The notes under the pieces are model-generated. The model was not told the origin of the DNA, did no database searches, and saw only the letters and a list, made by a program, of their open reading frames with translations. From the NCBI RefSeq assembly GCF_932294415.1, contig NC_065544.1:19257351-19321350 (forward strand): 64,000 bases of DNA, given 5' to 3'. Both the position numbers and the translations under genes were made by a program. Source of the DNA: Quercus robur. Lineage: Eukaryota; Streptophyta; Magnoliopsida; Fagales; Fagaceae. Positions 24,688 through 36,907 of this stretch are shown here, piece after piece. How positions within the stretch are numbered: position 1 is the stretch's first letter; each line of letters starts with the position of its first letter.

Positions 24688-27254
24688 ATGGGTAAGTTCA
24701 AGCGTTTAGTTGAATTCGAGGAGGATAGAGAAAGGTTTAGGGCTAAGTACAGGATCCCACCAACAGTGGACATGAGACACGTTGCCCAAGGGGAATGGGT
24801 AGACGCTAGGAAAGAAGGAGAGGTGGTCATCCCAATGATCGCCTTCATAGAGGGAGGGATGACCATTCCCATGGGTAACATCACGAGGAACTATCTTCGG
24901 TTCTTTAGACTATCTCCCACACAATGCACCCCAAATATGTTCAGGGTATTAGGGAGTATAAAAGTCCTAAATGAGAGAATGAACTTGAATTTGACCCACC
25001 ATGATGTGAACTGGGTATATAACCTACACCATTTGACGGGGTAGGGATACTACCTTAAGTCAAGGTATCTCGAAGTAAGGTTAATCCAATGCCTCCCTAC
25101 ATCAAACAAAGGGCTAAAGGAGGATTTTTAATCTTTTTTGGGGAATGACATGATGGCCTACCCTGTCTGACTAAGGAGGGAACACCAGGTGGGGGTACAG
25201 TCGTAAATTTATGCACCTTGGCTCATATTTCTCTTTTATTTCACACTATCTCTACTTCCGACAAAATTTCCTTCCATTTTAATGATTTGCAAACAAACGT
25301 TCTATCAAACCTCAACTCGACTTAGTGAACAGAGAGAGCCTAGATAGAATTCTACGATTTGAGGTGTTCGTAAATGAAGCCGACAATCAATTACGAGCAG
25401 CGCACGTAATCCTTGGGTACACACCTATTTCCTTTGCATTTCAAGCCCCCAAGTGCGTGATAAAAGCCAACGATCCTCGTCTCCTTCATATCAATGTAGC
25501 CTATGAAGGATTCATCGTTCCTGAGGGTATTCCAATTCCTGAGGGTACACCCTTTACCCAACCACTCTTTGTGGGCATCCCTTCAATAGGAGCATCATCA
25601 TCCCAACCTGTTCCTAAGGAAAAGGAGGAAGAAAGAGAAAGAGAAGAAGAAGAAAACCCAGAGGGGATTGTAACTTTGTCAGACTCCTCGAACGAATTTG
25701 AGGTGTTCAACCAACCTCTATCTCCCAAGAGTACATCGGCTGACGTTGACTACTAGCAACAAGTAGACGTCATCACTTCGGACGAAATGGGTATCCAAAG
25801 GAAATCCCAAAGAAGTTTGTTGGACTTAATAGAGTCTCAGCTCGGAAAAGATGCCCCGGAGAAATCCACTTAGCCCAAACTTCCCCCTCCTCCTCCTTAA
25901 TTGTCTTTGCCATCCAGACCTGAACTTGCTGACCCGAAAAGAAAGAGAGAGCAGAAAGGTAAGGAGGTAGTGGAGGCAAGGAGGTCTCGCCCTGTGCACG
26001 AAGACGAGACCCAAAGAGTTGCAAAGCAGCAAAAGACTGGCCAAACATGGCAGAAAGGCCTGGAGAGGGGAGATAAATAGCCACCTAAGCCTCAGGCTTG
26101 GCTTCCAGCTCCAATAATTAATGGTGAACCCTTGAGGGATAATGCATCCATCAGGGATTTCCATGGAGGTGCTGGGTGCCATGTGGCCTTGGCTTTGGAG
26201 GAGGCTTTTTTACTCCCCACTGATATGGCCGAGCTATGGTCTATCAGGAAGAATGAGGTTTTCCTTAACCTCAAAAGGTATCTAGGCATGGTATGATGCT
26301 ATCACCCTTTTTATTTTTTTATTTTTTATCTTTATTGTTATTTATAAGGTTACTAACCCTTTTCTTTCATGCTGTCCAAGCCACTTTCAGGGTTGAAGAG
26401 ATAACCAATTCCTGCTATCGACAGTTGGACGACGAGAGGAATAGGTGCGTAGTAGCTGTGGAGTTGTTCAACATCGCCGATCATTCCAATAAAGATTTAA
26501 GGAATAAGCTGAATGAGGAGGAAAGGGCCAAAAAAAGTGCTGAATCGGCTCTGGAGGGCGCTCAAAAGCAGGCTGAGGATCAAAGGCAGCTCCTGCATGA
26601 TGCCAAGGAACAGTTGGCTTCTTTTAAAGAGCAAATAGCCACCCTCCGAAAGAAATTAGAAGAAGCCCAGAAGCTTAAAGATCAAACCGAAAGGTTGAAA
26701 GATGAGGCTGAGAAGGCAAAAATGGAGGCTGAGAAGGCTCGGGATGAGGCTGAACAACATGGTTACGACGTCGGCATAGCCGAGACTGAGGAAACCCTTA
26801 AGGTAGAGGTCCTTGCCGTCTGTCGAACCTATTGTGCTCAGACTTGGGATGAAGCCCTCAACCGAGCTGGGGTTGAGGCTTCTTTTAAGTTAAGAATACC
26901 AAAAAACATCTACTACCCAACAGCCATACGAGCCTCGGACCTTCCTTTCATTCAAGGTGAAGCAGCCTCTACAGTTGCTAACCCTACTAAAGAAACACAG
27001 CCTCAGGATCCTTTTCCTCCTAGTTAGCAGGAGCAAGCAAAAGAACCTGAAGCTTCCAAGGAAATACCCTCGGATAAGGCTGCAGAGGTTCCACAAGATA
27101 GGGCAGCTTCCCAAGGTTTTGAACAGGCCTTAGCTTCAGTTGCCATGCCTGTCGAGGAAGCCCCCAAAGAGAAAGAAAAAGTGATTCCTACTGAAGCAGC
27201 TAAACAAGCTAGCAAGACCTCAAAGGATAAGCTTCAAATAAAATTGAAACAATG
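24688..27254 (+). pseudogene. opposite-strand coding module of the Tat element (plant retrotransposon-associated ORF)
   Basis: Plus-strand coding blocks lie at 24688-25044, 25325-25756 and 26293-27027. They begin with MGKFKRLVEFEEDRERF and include RNYLRFFRLSPTQ. An acidic linker (KEKEEEREREEEENPEG) follows, then a long coiled coil (about 26450-26760, heptad-like EKAKMEAEKARDEAEQ repeats). The tail is rich in Pro, Lys and Ala. Extra antisense ORFs of this kind are known from Tat/Ogre-type elements, but their function is not established. The module has its own TATA box. As part of the fossil element it is broken. The overall organisation resembles a DNA- or RNA-packaging or structural protein, but no function can be assigned. 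Confidence 0.6.
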
Positions 27255-27759
27255 AATCTTCATTTTTGTAATGTAGTTACAATTTATATAATGAAATTTC
27301 TTTTTCCTAAGACATGTTTTAATGAAATAGGCATTTTACTTTCTCAAATTTGTATGGGTTATTTTCTTCATTTATGCAATTTTTATTTTGACTGTTCTTT
27401 GTTTGAACATAACCATGTGCCATAAAAGTGCAAAGTTGTTTACACAAGGGAAAACAAAGTTTATACATATTTTTAATTGGTAATCGGAGTGGATCAAAAC
27501 TATTAAATCCGTAGTACTATTAAGACATACTTTGAATTTATCAATTCTAACAAGTTTTTCAACTTTAAGAAAATATTCAAACGTTTGACCAAACAACAGC
27601 CAAGTCCAAGGCACCCTAAAATGCTTTAAATGATGCTCATGGGCTTACTTCGGTTTACATCTTTACTGGGTGATAACAAACCTTGTGATCCAAGAAAGGA
27701 AATCAGGAGTTTGCTTCTTTTAAATGCTTGAGTTAATGTTTGACTAACACTTTAATAGG

Positions 27760-28002
27760 TGTCATAGTGTATTAAGTTCCACTGAGTCTATGGTCCGAGG
27801 AACCTAACATGATTTAATTTCTATTTAATACTTCAATAGATGTCAAAGGGTATTAATTTCCACTAAGTCTGTGGTCCGAGGAACTTGACATGACTTAGTT
27901 TCTGTTTAATACTTCAATAAATGTCAAAGGGTATTAATTTCCACTAAGTCTGTGGTCCGAGGAACTTGACATGACTTAGTTTCTGTTTAATACTTCAATA
28001 GA
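27760..28002. repeat. 81-bp tandem repeat, three units, within the Tat element
   Basis: Units start TGTCATAGTG (27760), TGTCAAAGGG (27841) and TGTCAAAGGG (27922). Units two and three are almost identical; unit one is more diverged. Each carries GGTCCGAGGAAC. Tandem repeats between pol and the 3' LTR are a known habit of Tat/Ogre elements and can seed satellite arrays. Confidence 0.9.
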
Positions 28003-28064
28003 TAGGGAAACATATGATACATGATTGGAATGAATTAAAAAGGAACTAAACAGGGTTGTTTTTA

Positions 28065-29110
28065 TTAATAATAATACCTCTTTAAGTTGTTTACATTCCA
28101 AGGATGGAGTATAGTTTTTTCATCTAGATCCTCCAAATAGTTTGCCCCTATTCCTACCACTGAAGTGATGCGATACGGTCCTTCCCAATTTGGTCCTAAT
28201 TTTCCCCAGGCTGGATTCTTGGTAGTACCCAAAACTTTTCTTAATACCAAATCTTTTGGGGCTAACGGCATTAGCTTTACATTGGTATCATAACCTTGCT
28301 TGAGCTTGTGCTGGTAGTAGGCCAGTTGGACCATTGCATTCTTTCTTCGTTCTTCAATCAAATCTAGACTCTTTTCTAGCAGCTCATCATTGCCGTCTGA
28401 AGTGAATGAATTTGTTTTCAGCGTTGGGAAATTAGTTTCCAAAGGAATTATAGCCTCGGCACCATACGTCATTGAAAAGGGGGTTTCTCCGGTTGACCGG
28501 CAAGGTGTTGTTCGATACGTCCAAAGGACATGTGGTAATTCCTCCACCCATTTTCCCTTTGCATCGTCTAACCTCTTTTTAAGTCAGTTCACTATAACCT
28601 TATTAACAGCTTCAGCTTGCCCATTTCCTTGTGGATAGGCTAGAGTGGAATATCTATTCTTTATCCCCAAATCATAACAGTTCTTCCTGAAAGCTTTGCT
28701 ATCAAATTTAAGGCCATTGTTTGAGATGAGAGTATGGGGAACTCCGAATCGAGTAAGGATATTCTTCCAGATAAGCCTCTTGACATCCATATCTTTGATA
28801 TTAGCCAAAGGTTTAGCTTCGACCCATTTGGTGAAATAGTCTGTGCCAACCAGCATATATTTTTTATTCCCTACTGCCTTAGGGAAATGACCTACAATAT
28901 CCAAGCCCCACTGAGCAAAAGGCCAAGGGCTAGAAAGAGGATTAAGAACTCCTCCAGGTTGATAAATGTTTGGCGCGAATCTCTAACACTGATCACATTT
29001 TTTAACATACTCTTGTGCTTCCTTTTGCATTCCTGACCACTAGTATCCTTGAGTAATGGCTCGGTGAGATAAAGATCTTCCTCCTGTGTGACTTCCACAA
29101 ATTCCTTCAT
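28065..29110 (-). pseudogene. integrase region of the Tat element
   Basis: It shows the catalytic-core block around DYFTKWVEA, ISNNGLKFDS, and YPQGNGQAEAVNK. The C-terminal part has LWTYRTTPCRSTGETPFSM and YGAEAIIP, then a GPYRI-type end. A zinc-binding N-terminal stretch lies upstream at about 28990-29110. The family assignment is firm. The region is broken. Confidence 0.85.
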
Positions 29111-29399
29111 GTAGTTCTTCTAGGAGTAATTCTGACGCATCGAAATGTACACAAAGCAAATGTGGTCCAGAAAAAGAGCTTTTGTACAACTTTTTGTCCT
29201 TGGATAGCCAAAACCGAGGAGCTTTTTTTCATACTTTCTCAGCTTCTGACTTCTCCTCAGGCAATATGTCCTTTTCTAGGAATAGTAGTATAGGATCCAT
29301 CCAGCTCGGCCCTATCCTGATTTGATGGACTTGGAGCAGGTCTCTCTTCATTGGGGCAGGGGTGCATAGGTCTTCGACAAGTATTACTCGAGGCAAATC

Positions 29400-30260
29400 T
29401 TATGCTAAGGAAGTGGCAAGGGTAGCCAGGGAATCTGCATCGGTATTTCCATTTCTAGGGATATGAGATAAGTTGAAAAATTCAAATTCTATTTGTATGC
29501 GCCTAACTTGACCCAAATATTCCTGCATTCTTGCATCTCGGGCTTCCAATTCCCCTTTTACCTGGGCTACGACCAATCTTGAATCTGAAAACATTTCCAC
29601 TGCCTTTCCACCCATTTTCTGGACCATCGTCATTCCCATCAACAAAGCTTCATATTTTGCTTCATTGTTTGTAGCCGAGAATCCCAACCTCAATGATTTT
29701 TCAATGGTGATCTTCTCAGGAGATACTAGAACCAGCCCCACTCCTGATCCCCGCTGATTTACTGCTCCATCCATATATACTTTCCAAGGTGAGGGGTATT
29801 GTGTGAAGATCAGGCCAACTGATTTTTCATCTATGCCATGCTGCTTTACATCTACTTCTTCAGGAAGTTCAGCAAATTCGGCTACTAGGTCGGCGAGGGC
29901 TTGGCCTTTTACAGAGGTACGAGGCATATACTTGATATCAAAAGCTCCTAGAATCGTGCCCCATTTGGCAATCCTCCCGGTATAATCCGCGCTTCGAAGT
30001 ATTGACTTGAGTGGAAACTGAGTTAGGATAACCACGGTGTATGCCTGGAAGTAATGGGGAAGTTTTTGTGTAGCATGCACTACCGCCAAGATAGCCTTCT
30101 CCAATGGTAAATACCGCACCTCGGCTTCATGAAGTGACTTGCTTACATAATAGACTGGCTGTTGTATGCCACTGTCTACTTGTATCAAAACAAAACTTAA
30201 TGCATGAGAGGCTACTGCCAAGTAGGCAAACAGAACCTCATCCACCTTAGGACTGGACAT
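29400..30260 (-). pseudogene. RNase H and archaeal-type second RNase H of the Tat element
   Basis: The first RNase H block has QQPVYYVSKSLHEAEVRY and VILTQFPLKSILRS. The second, archaeal-type RNase H follows with VYMDGAVNQRGSGVGLVL, NNEAKYEALL, FSDSRLVVAQV and the end block RNGNTDADSLA. A paired RNase H is the diagnostic feature of the Tat lineage. This is the longest open stretch left in the element. Confidence 0.9.
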
Positions 30261-33109
30261 GATGGGCCGTTGAGATAAGTACTCTTTAAGCTATTGAAAT
30301 ACTACAGCACACTCCTTGGTCCATTCAAATCCCTTCCATTTATGCAGCAAAAGGAAGAAGGGTTTGCACCTATCTACTGACCTGGATATAAATCGATTCA
30401 AAGCAGCAATCATCCCGGTCAGTTTCTAGACCTCCTTGGGATTCCAAGGTGATTGCAAGCCGTTAATGGCCTTAATCTGATCAGGGTTCACCTCAATTCT
30501 CCTGTGAGTCACCACGTAGCCCAAATACTTTCCCGAGCCCACACCAAACGAACACTTGGAAACATTCAAACGCAACTTTGTGAGAGACCGTGTCCCTGGC
30601 CCATTTTATAGGATGTTGGGCCAAACCCACTTGAATGGGTGGAGTCGTGTTATTGCCTCTCAAAATGGAGGTTCGACTAGTTATATTTTCCCCTTTAGAT
30701 TAAAAGTTTTACAATGGAGTCGCCACTTATTTAATTATTGGAATAAATAAGAAAACTAAAATTGAAAAATTCCTCATTTATTAATCTGTAATTCAATTTA
30801 CATTGATCATAGGAAAATTACATGGTTTTGGTCCTAGATACAATCTAAGATAAAGTATATGGCTTTGTTTCCTAGTTACAATCTAAAAATCAAAAATTAT
30901 ATGGATAAGCATTTGATTTACTAACCCTTGATCTAAGCTCGGAGGTTATGTTACAAGGTGGGAAAGTGTTAGGCACCCACCTTGCTCAGTGAAACCGGTT
31001 TTCTAGACTATGGTAGCCAACATTCATATCACATCATTCAATATGTTATCAATTAATTTTCATGTTGAATTTAAAGTGTGTGCATGTGATAAACCCTAAT
31101 TCAATTTATTAAGCATGACATTTGGATTGAAAAATAAACTCTAGTGAATGTGTGTAGATAGTGATATTCTAGATTCAAGAATTTAAAAGAATTATTAAAC
31201 AAACATCTTTTTCATATTTTTTGATATCGATTTAAGATTAAAGCTAGTGTTATACATGAACATATGATGAACAACCAAAAACATATGAAGAACACATAAG
31301 AACATTTAAGAACATTCAAATATATTCAAGAGAATTTAAATAGTTACTATCATGCCTTAATCCTAAATTTTCATCATGGCAACACAAAAAAGAAGTCAAG
31401 GAAAGGGATTATACCTTCATGCAAGATCGATATGGTGGAAGAGGAGATTCTTGGTAGAGGTCCTAAGGGTGGAGGAAAAAAAGAGTTAGGAGAGGGAGAG
31501 TGAGAGTAAGTCTCACTCAATACCTTGAGTCTCAGATGACCAAGATATGACAAGACTACTCAAAAAATATAGTAGTGGTGGAGGAAATATGAATGAAAAA
31601 CCATTTAATGAGGGTTGACAAAGAATCATGAACCTAGACCTCATTTTAGCCTTTGGGGAAATCTGGTGCATTAAATGTGGAGATTGATGAGAGTGAGGAG
31701 CAAGCAAAGTTTGGTTTTCCCATAGCTGCTGTAACAGCCTGTAGAGCAAACTTTGAAAAATCATATCTAACTTAATTCTGATCGGAATTATCTCATTCTT
31801 GTGCTCAAATTGAAGCCCTAGATGTCTAGTTTCTGGGAAAATTAACCTCATTCACAGATTCAAAATATTCTGAGAGATATAGATGAAATGGTGAGCAGAG
31901 ATCATTTGTTAGAAAATGGTTTTAGCACAATTAACATTAATAGGTCCCAAATTAGCTCCCAATTAATATTAAATGGCTCCAGTCACTCCCATTTCAGACT
32001 TAATTGGTTCCAAATTTACTCTAATTAAAAGATAATTACATAAATTACTCATTGAATAATTAGTGTTTAACTATCTAATTAATTAGGTGTATGCAACCTC
32101 ACCATAAAATGTAGTCCTAACCAATCAAATTATGACACATCATTGATTTCAAATTGATTACACTTATAACCAATTGAAATCAATTATTTATAATCACATA
32201 TAGTCAGACTCAATTTGTGATAGTGCATCTCAGCCATTAAAACTTGATTTGATGATAACTTTCAATCTGTTGGTCCGATTAGGGCTTATGACCAGTCGAT
32301 TTGACCATTACAACATCAAGATCATTTTGGTGAAATGAGATTAAGGATCTAATGGCCAGAATCAAGATGTATATTTTCAAGGTGAAATTACCCTTTTGCC
32401 CTTCATGTGAGGTTAAATACGGATTGCAAAATAGGATTTCAACAAACTTATGCTTCCTCAGAATTTCAAAAATGTTCGTAAGGTCTCCCACATGCTTAGA
32501 CACCACCTTACTCTTTACAACCATATCATCAATATAGACTTCAATACTCTTGCCCAATTGTGGTTCGAACATTTTAGTCATCATCCGTTGATAAGTAGAC
32601 CCTGCATTTTTCAAACTAAAAGGCACCACTTTGTAATGATAGTTTCCAGTGGGAGTGACAAAAGCTGTCTTTTCTTGATCGTCCAGTGCTAGTGGTATCT
32701 AGTGATATCCTTAAAAGGCATCCAAGAAACTCATCTAAGGATGACTTACCGTCGCATCCACCAACTAGTTTATCCAAGGCATAGGGAAAGGATCTTTTGG
32801 ACAAGCCTTATTGAGATCTATGAAGTCTACACACACACGCCATTTCCCATTTTTCTTTTTCACCACCACTGTGTTAGCTAGCCACTGAGGATAGAAAACT
32901 TCCTTGATAGTCCCTGCCTGTTTGAGCTTTGTTACCTCATTTCTGACAGCCTCGGCATGCTTTTTGGATAGACGCTGAGGTGGTTGTCTCTTCGGAGTGA
33001 TGAAAGGGTTAGCATTCAAATAATGACAAATGAAACTTGGATCTACACCCGGGGCTTCGTACGTGCTCCACGCGAACACATCAACGTTTTCTCTAAGAAA
33101 TTCAACCAA
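30261..33109 (-). pseudogene. reverse transcriptase region of the Tat element, split by an LTR insertion
   Basis: The upstream part (32450-33109) shows FAWSTYEAPGVDP, VVKKKNGKWRVCVDF, DLNKACPKDPFP, PFSLKNAGSTYQRMM and the catalytic YIDDMVVKS. The downstream part (30261-30573) carries the connection block. Between them lies a separate LTR-type element (30579-32444). It is broken. Confidence 0.85.
30579..32444. mobile_element. nested LTR-type insertion (1.87 kb), probably a solo LTR
   Basis: It starts TGTGAGAGACC, ends TTTCAACA, and is flanked by AACTT on both sides (30574-30578, 32445-32449). It has TG...CA ends and a 5-bp target duplication but no recognisable gag or pol, so a long solo LTR or a non-autonomous LTR element fits best. 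It inserted into the RT of the Tat element and is therefore younger than that insertion. Confidence 0.7.
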
Positions 33110-33289
33110 TTGCTCCCTCTCTTGTAGAGGTAATTGAGCCCCAACCTGAAAGAACTTCTCTGGATCATCATCAATAATTACTTTTTCTAGATCTTCACAT
33201 TTCGCTTCATTGGCTGGTCTATTGAAGAGTAACGCTAGAGTTTCTAATTGCTATAAACCATTCTCAGCAGTTGCCGAGATTTCAACCTC

Positions 33290-33760
33290 AAGCCGATATT
33301 AGATGGCCGCTACTAGGCATTGTCTGGCCGTAGATTGACTTCCTAATATTTCCAAAACTTGGCCTCCAGAGGGATATTTCACCGTTTGGTGAAGAGTAGA
33401 GGAGACAACTCCTAGGGTATGAAGCCAGGGTCTGCCCATAATGACCATATTTGGAGAGAAAGCATCTACAACAATGCCACCTCCACCACATCCGAGCCAC
33501 TCTGCACGGACATTCTGATTTGTCCCTTCGGAATGACCATATTACCTTCAAAACTCACTAGAGGAGAATTGTAAGTTGTTAAATTCTTAGTTTCAAATTT
33601 AGCCCCTTATATAGGTCAGGATACATTATCTCAACTCCACTGCCTTGATCGATCATCACCCTTTTCACATTGTACCCACCAATTCTAAGTGTAACCACCA
33701 AAGCATCATCGTGAGGCTGTATGGTTCCAAGTTTGTCCTCATTTAAAAAACCTAACACCA
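33290..33760 (-). pseudogene. protease region of the Tat element
   Basis: The aspartic protease block is visible around VMIDQGSGVEIMYPD, with the hydrophobic strand VTLRIGGYNVKRV before it. A second hydrophobic block follows to about 33300. Broken. Confidence 0.65.
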
Positions 33761-33799
33761 GTGGGATGCCCATCTTGACTCTCTTCGGTATTGAACTGA

Positions 33800-35300
33800 A
33801 TTCCTCAACTGGGTAACGAGATACTGACATGACTCTGGAGGGGCAAGATCCAGTCCTCCTTAAGGCAACAAATATGACATTGATCGTGCCTAGAGGAAGT
33901 TTCGAAGAAGCATTTCCCCAAAACTTTGAACCCGTTTGGCTCCCCCGGCCACTGGAATGATGCAAGAGTTGCTTTAATTTCCCTTCCCAGACCAGTTGGT
34001 CTAAATGGTCCCACAAGCTTCTGCAATCCTCGGTAGTGTGTCCATGGTCCTGATGGTATTGGCAATAAAGGTTTTGATTATGCCTTATAGGATCTTCTGC
34101 CATCTTGTTCAGCCATTTAAAGAACAGCTCGTTTTTAATCTTCTTCAAAACCTGTTGTACTGGTTCTCAAAACACAGCATTAACCACCTGGGTGTTGGCA
34201 AATCCTGGCTACCCAACAAAGTCTTTCCGAGGTCGGTTATTATTGTACCGGTTCGACCTGAAATCCCTCTTCTCTTGAGGGATCATCTTAGCCTTTCCTT
34301 TCCCCTGCAGTTGGTCTTCTTTTACCCTTCTGTACTTGTCAATCTGATCCATAAGTTAATGCACACTGGTAACAGGTTTACCAGTTAGAGATTTCCTCAA
34401 ATCATGCTCGGTTGGAAGGCCAGCCTTAAAAGTACTAATGGCTACATCGTCATAGTCCCCGTCTATTTCGTTAAACATCTCCCAATATCTATCCGAGTAG
34501 GTCTTTAGAGTCTCCTCCTCTCGCATAGACATAGATAATAAAGAACCCAAAGGCCAAAGAACCCTGCTACAAGTGATAAAGCGAGCGCCAAAGGCCTGAG
34601 TAGGCTTCTTAAAGGAGTCAATGGAATTCGCCCTTAAACCATTGAACCACCTCATCGCCACAGGACCCAACCTAGATGGAAAGGCCTTACACATCAAAGC
34701 CTCATCTTTGGAATGAACAACCATCCTTTGATTGAAGTGACTGACATGTTCCACCGGATCTGTTCGACCATTATAAATGGTGAATGTGGGTTGATGGAAT
34801 CGCCAAGGAAGACTCCCGCCTTCTATGTTTCATGTGAAGGGTGATTTAGAGATTTGACTCAACGCCTTGTTCATGGCATCATTCCCCAAGCCTTTGCCAG
34901 GCGGGCTCTTATATCTACATCTATGGTGGTATTCCTCGTCATAGGAGAAAGACTCGCTGGGTGGAGTTCTGGATCTCCGTCTATAACTAGCACCATCTGT
35001 CTCCTCGGAGGACAACTCGGAGTTCGGCGATGAACATCTTCGCCGTGCGTGGCGCAATTCCCTTTTCAACTCATCGATTTCACGTTGCATATCTCTATCG
35101 TTCTTTGCATGGGAAACACGGCTCTTCCCTCAAGACTGGCTTTTACTAGTATGAGCTGCCCTCACGATCTCCTCTCCGTTTGAGGCTCCTAAACGGATTG
35201 TTATGTTGAGACCTTCTTGATTCTGCTTGGTGTAGATTCATATCCACCTGGTGTGGACCTGTCACTACTTGGTGTGGACTTGCTTCTTCCATCTTAAACG
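33800..35300 (-). pseudogene. gag region of the Tat element
   Basis: It contains the retrotransposon gag core (AMRWFNGLRANSIDSF, REEETLKTYSDRYWEMF, FKAGLPTEHDLRKSL) at 34356-34754. Upstream is an N-terminal charged region (RELRHARRRCSSPNSE). Downstream is a zinc-binding-like CQYHQDHGHTTEDC block near 34030-34080. The start MEEASPHQV lies at about 35285. Broken. Confidence 0.85.
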
Positions 35301-35336
35301 TTGCACCTGAAATACTTTCAAAATAGACCAAGTTAT

Positions 35337-35355
35337 TCCCACAGACGGTGCCAAT
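35337..35355 (-). other. primer-binding site of the Tat element
   Basis: On the minus strand the LTR end CCTTACA is followed by ATTGGCACCGTCTGTGGG, the tRNA-complementary site form common in plant gypsy elements. Confidence 0.6.
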
Positions 35356-35535
35356 TGTAAGGACTGAATTTGGATTGGACCCAATATAGGATTGGGTTTT
35401 AGCCCAACAAGCCCAAACAACGAATTTGTAGAGCATGGGTGAAAGAACTAGTTTTATTCGGTAAGTAAGACAATAACAGTTGTTTATTTAAGAGAATCAA
35501 ACACAAGTAAAGTGAGAAAATCTGTCATCGGCACA
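35356..35535 (-). repeat. truncated 5' LTR of the Tat element (180 bp left)
   Basis: It matches the inner 180 bp of the 3' LTR with about nine differences, all transitions. The match ends abruptly after GTCATCGGCA, where unrelated sequence begins. Confidence 0.85.
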
Positions 35536-36907
35536 TGTGCTTAGTAGTGGTACACTCATGGTCGCTCCAGAAACTTATAAACCATGCGTGGGAAGGTTAC
35601 TTAGGCGATGTGGGACTCGGGTGAGCCTAGGTGTCAATCACTTCATGGCAAAAATCCTTAGCTCCCACCCCTTCGTGACAAAACCGTGAGGGACTAGCTC
35701 CCCAAAGCGGACAAACACCGATTAATGGGGGGCAGGTACCCATAGTAATATTGTTATTAAATGATTTCATTCATTTTCCTCTATATTAATCCCAAACAAG
35801 GTTACTTACATTATGTTAATTTTCTTCTAAAAAAGATACATTATATTCATTTTCATTCATTTATTTTAAAACATTCAAATAAGATTACTTAATTTTATTT
35901 CATTCTTTTTCTGTACCATTATTTTCTCTTATTTAAATACATTTCACTCCGTTTCTTTGATAATTGATATTAAGTTTGTTTTTTTTTTTTTTAATTCAAT
36001 CAACTTTGATTCTTACGTTTTCTTTCCTTCTTTTTTATTTATTTGTAGGTTTTGTTGATATCAACTTCTTTATTTTTTTTATGTTTTCATTATATAGACT
36101 CACAGTTGGGAAACTAATTTCGTATAAAAGATAAAATTTTACCATATAAGTTAAGTCTTTATGAGATAAAATGGTATGATACATATACAAGTGACTTTGC
36201 TTGGTTTTACTTAAAAATTTTTTTATTTTACTCCTACAAATTATTAATTAAAAAATAAGGACTTATATTTGCCACAGAATCCTACTACAAAAAGAATTTT
36301 TCTTCGTATTGATTTCAAAATGTCTCCTCCAAAAATAAAAGATAAAAATATAGAACAAATTTGGTGTTGGTAAGCACGAAATTTCACAAATAAAACAAAA
36401 TGTCAAAACCTGGGCAGAGCATAGGCTTAATTAAACAGCCTAAAACATAAAACAAAGAAGAGGCCCAAGGCTCAATTTCAACCATTCACCCACTTCACAT
36501 GTTTACCTTCAACGGTTCGACCCTTATTCACGTTTTTTACATATTCTTTGTTGGTTTTTTTATTTTATTTTTTATTATTTTTTACCTTTTCTTTGATAAT
36601 AATGTAATGCATTACACATGCATAAATGAAATAATTTTTTTTTTTCCTTATTAGCGTGAACTATAAGAATTGTATTTGGAATTTTGAATGTAAGGATTAA
36701 ATTTATTAAATTTGAAAATAGTAGAGCATGATTGTTTCAAAAATATTCATATTTCTAAATTTCATAATCAATTAATCATCTTTTTTGAAATAAAGTCTAT
36801 TTTTTCTCTAAATTTTATTTTTTCAGTTTAAATAGAAAATTTTCTTACTAATACAAATCCAATCAATAGTCAAAGACCACTTCTAGGAAAAATTTTATTT
36901 TTATAAA
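35536..36907. other. AT-rich DNA replacing the outer 5' LTR
   Basis: The first 200 bases (AACTTATAAACCATGCGTGGGAA, GGCGATGTGGGACT type) resemble the LTR of another plant retroelement but have no partner. The rest is AT-rich with no gene seen. Confidence 0.35.

Larger units (their letters stand above)
23392..35535 (-). mobile_element. Tat-lineage Ty3-gypsy element, broken, right LTR truncated, with opposite-strand coding module
   Basis: Order on the minus strand: partial 5' LTR (35356-35535), primer-binding site, gag, protease, reverse transcriptase, RNase H plus a second archaeal-type RNase H, integrase, an 81-bp tandem repeat, a coding module on the opposite strand, polypurine tract, and 3' LTR (23392-24190). 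The second RNase H and an extra antisense ORF between pol and the 3' LTR are known marks of the Tat lineage. The copy is a fossil: the coding regions carry on the order of ten or more breaks, a 1.87-kb LTR element sits inside the RT, and the outer part of the 5' LTR is gone. The two LTRs differ at about 9 of 180 shared positions, suggesting an age of a few million years under ordinary plant rates. Confidence 0.9.
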
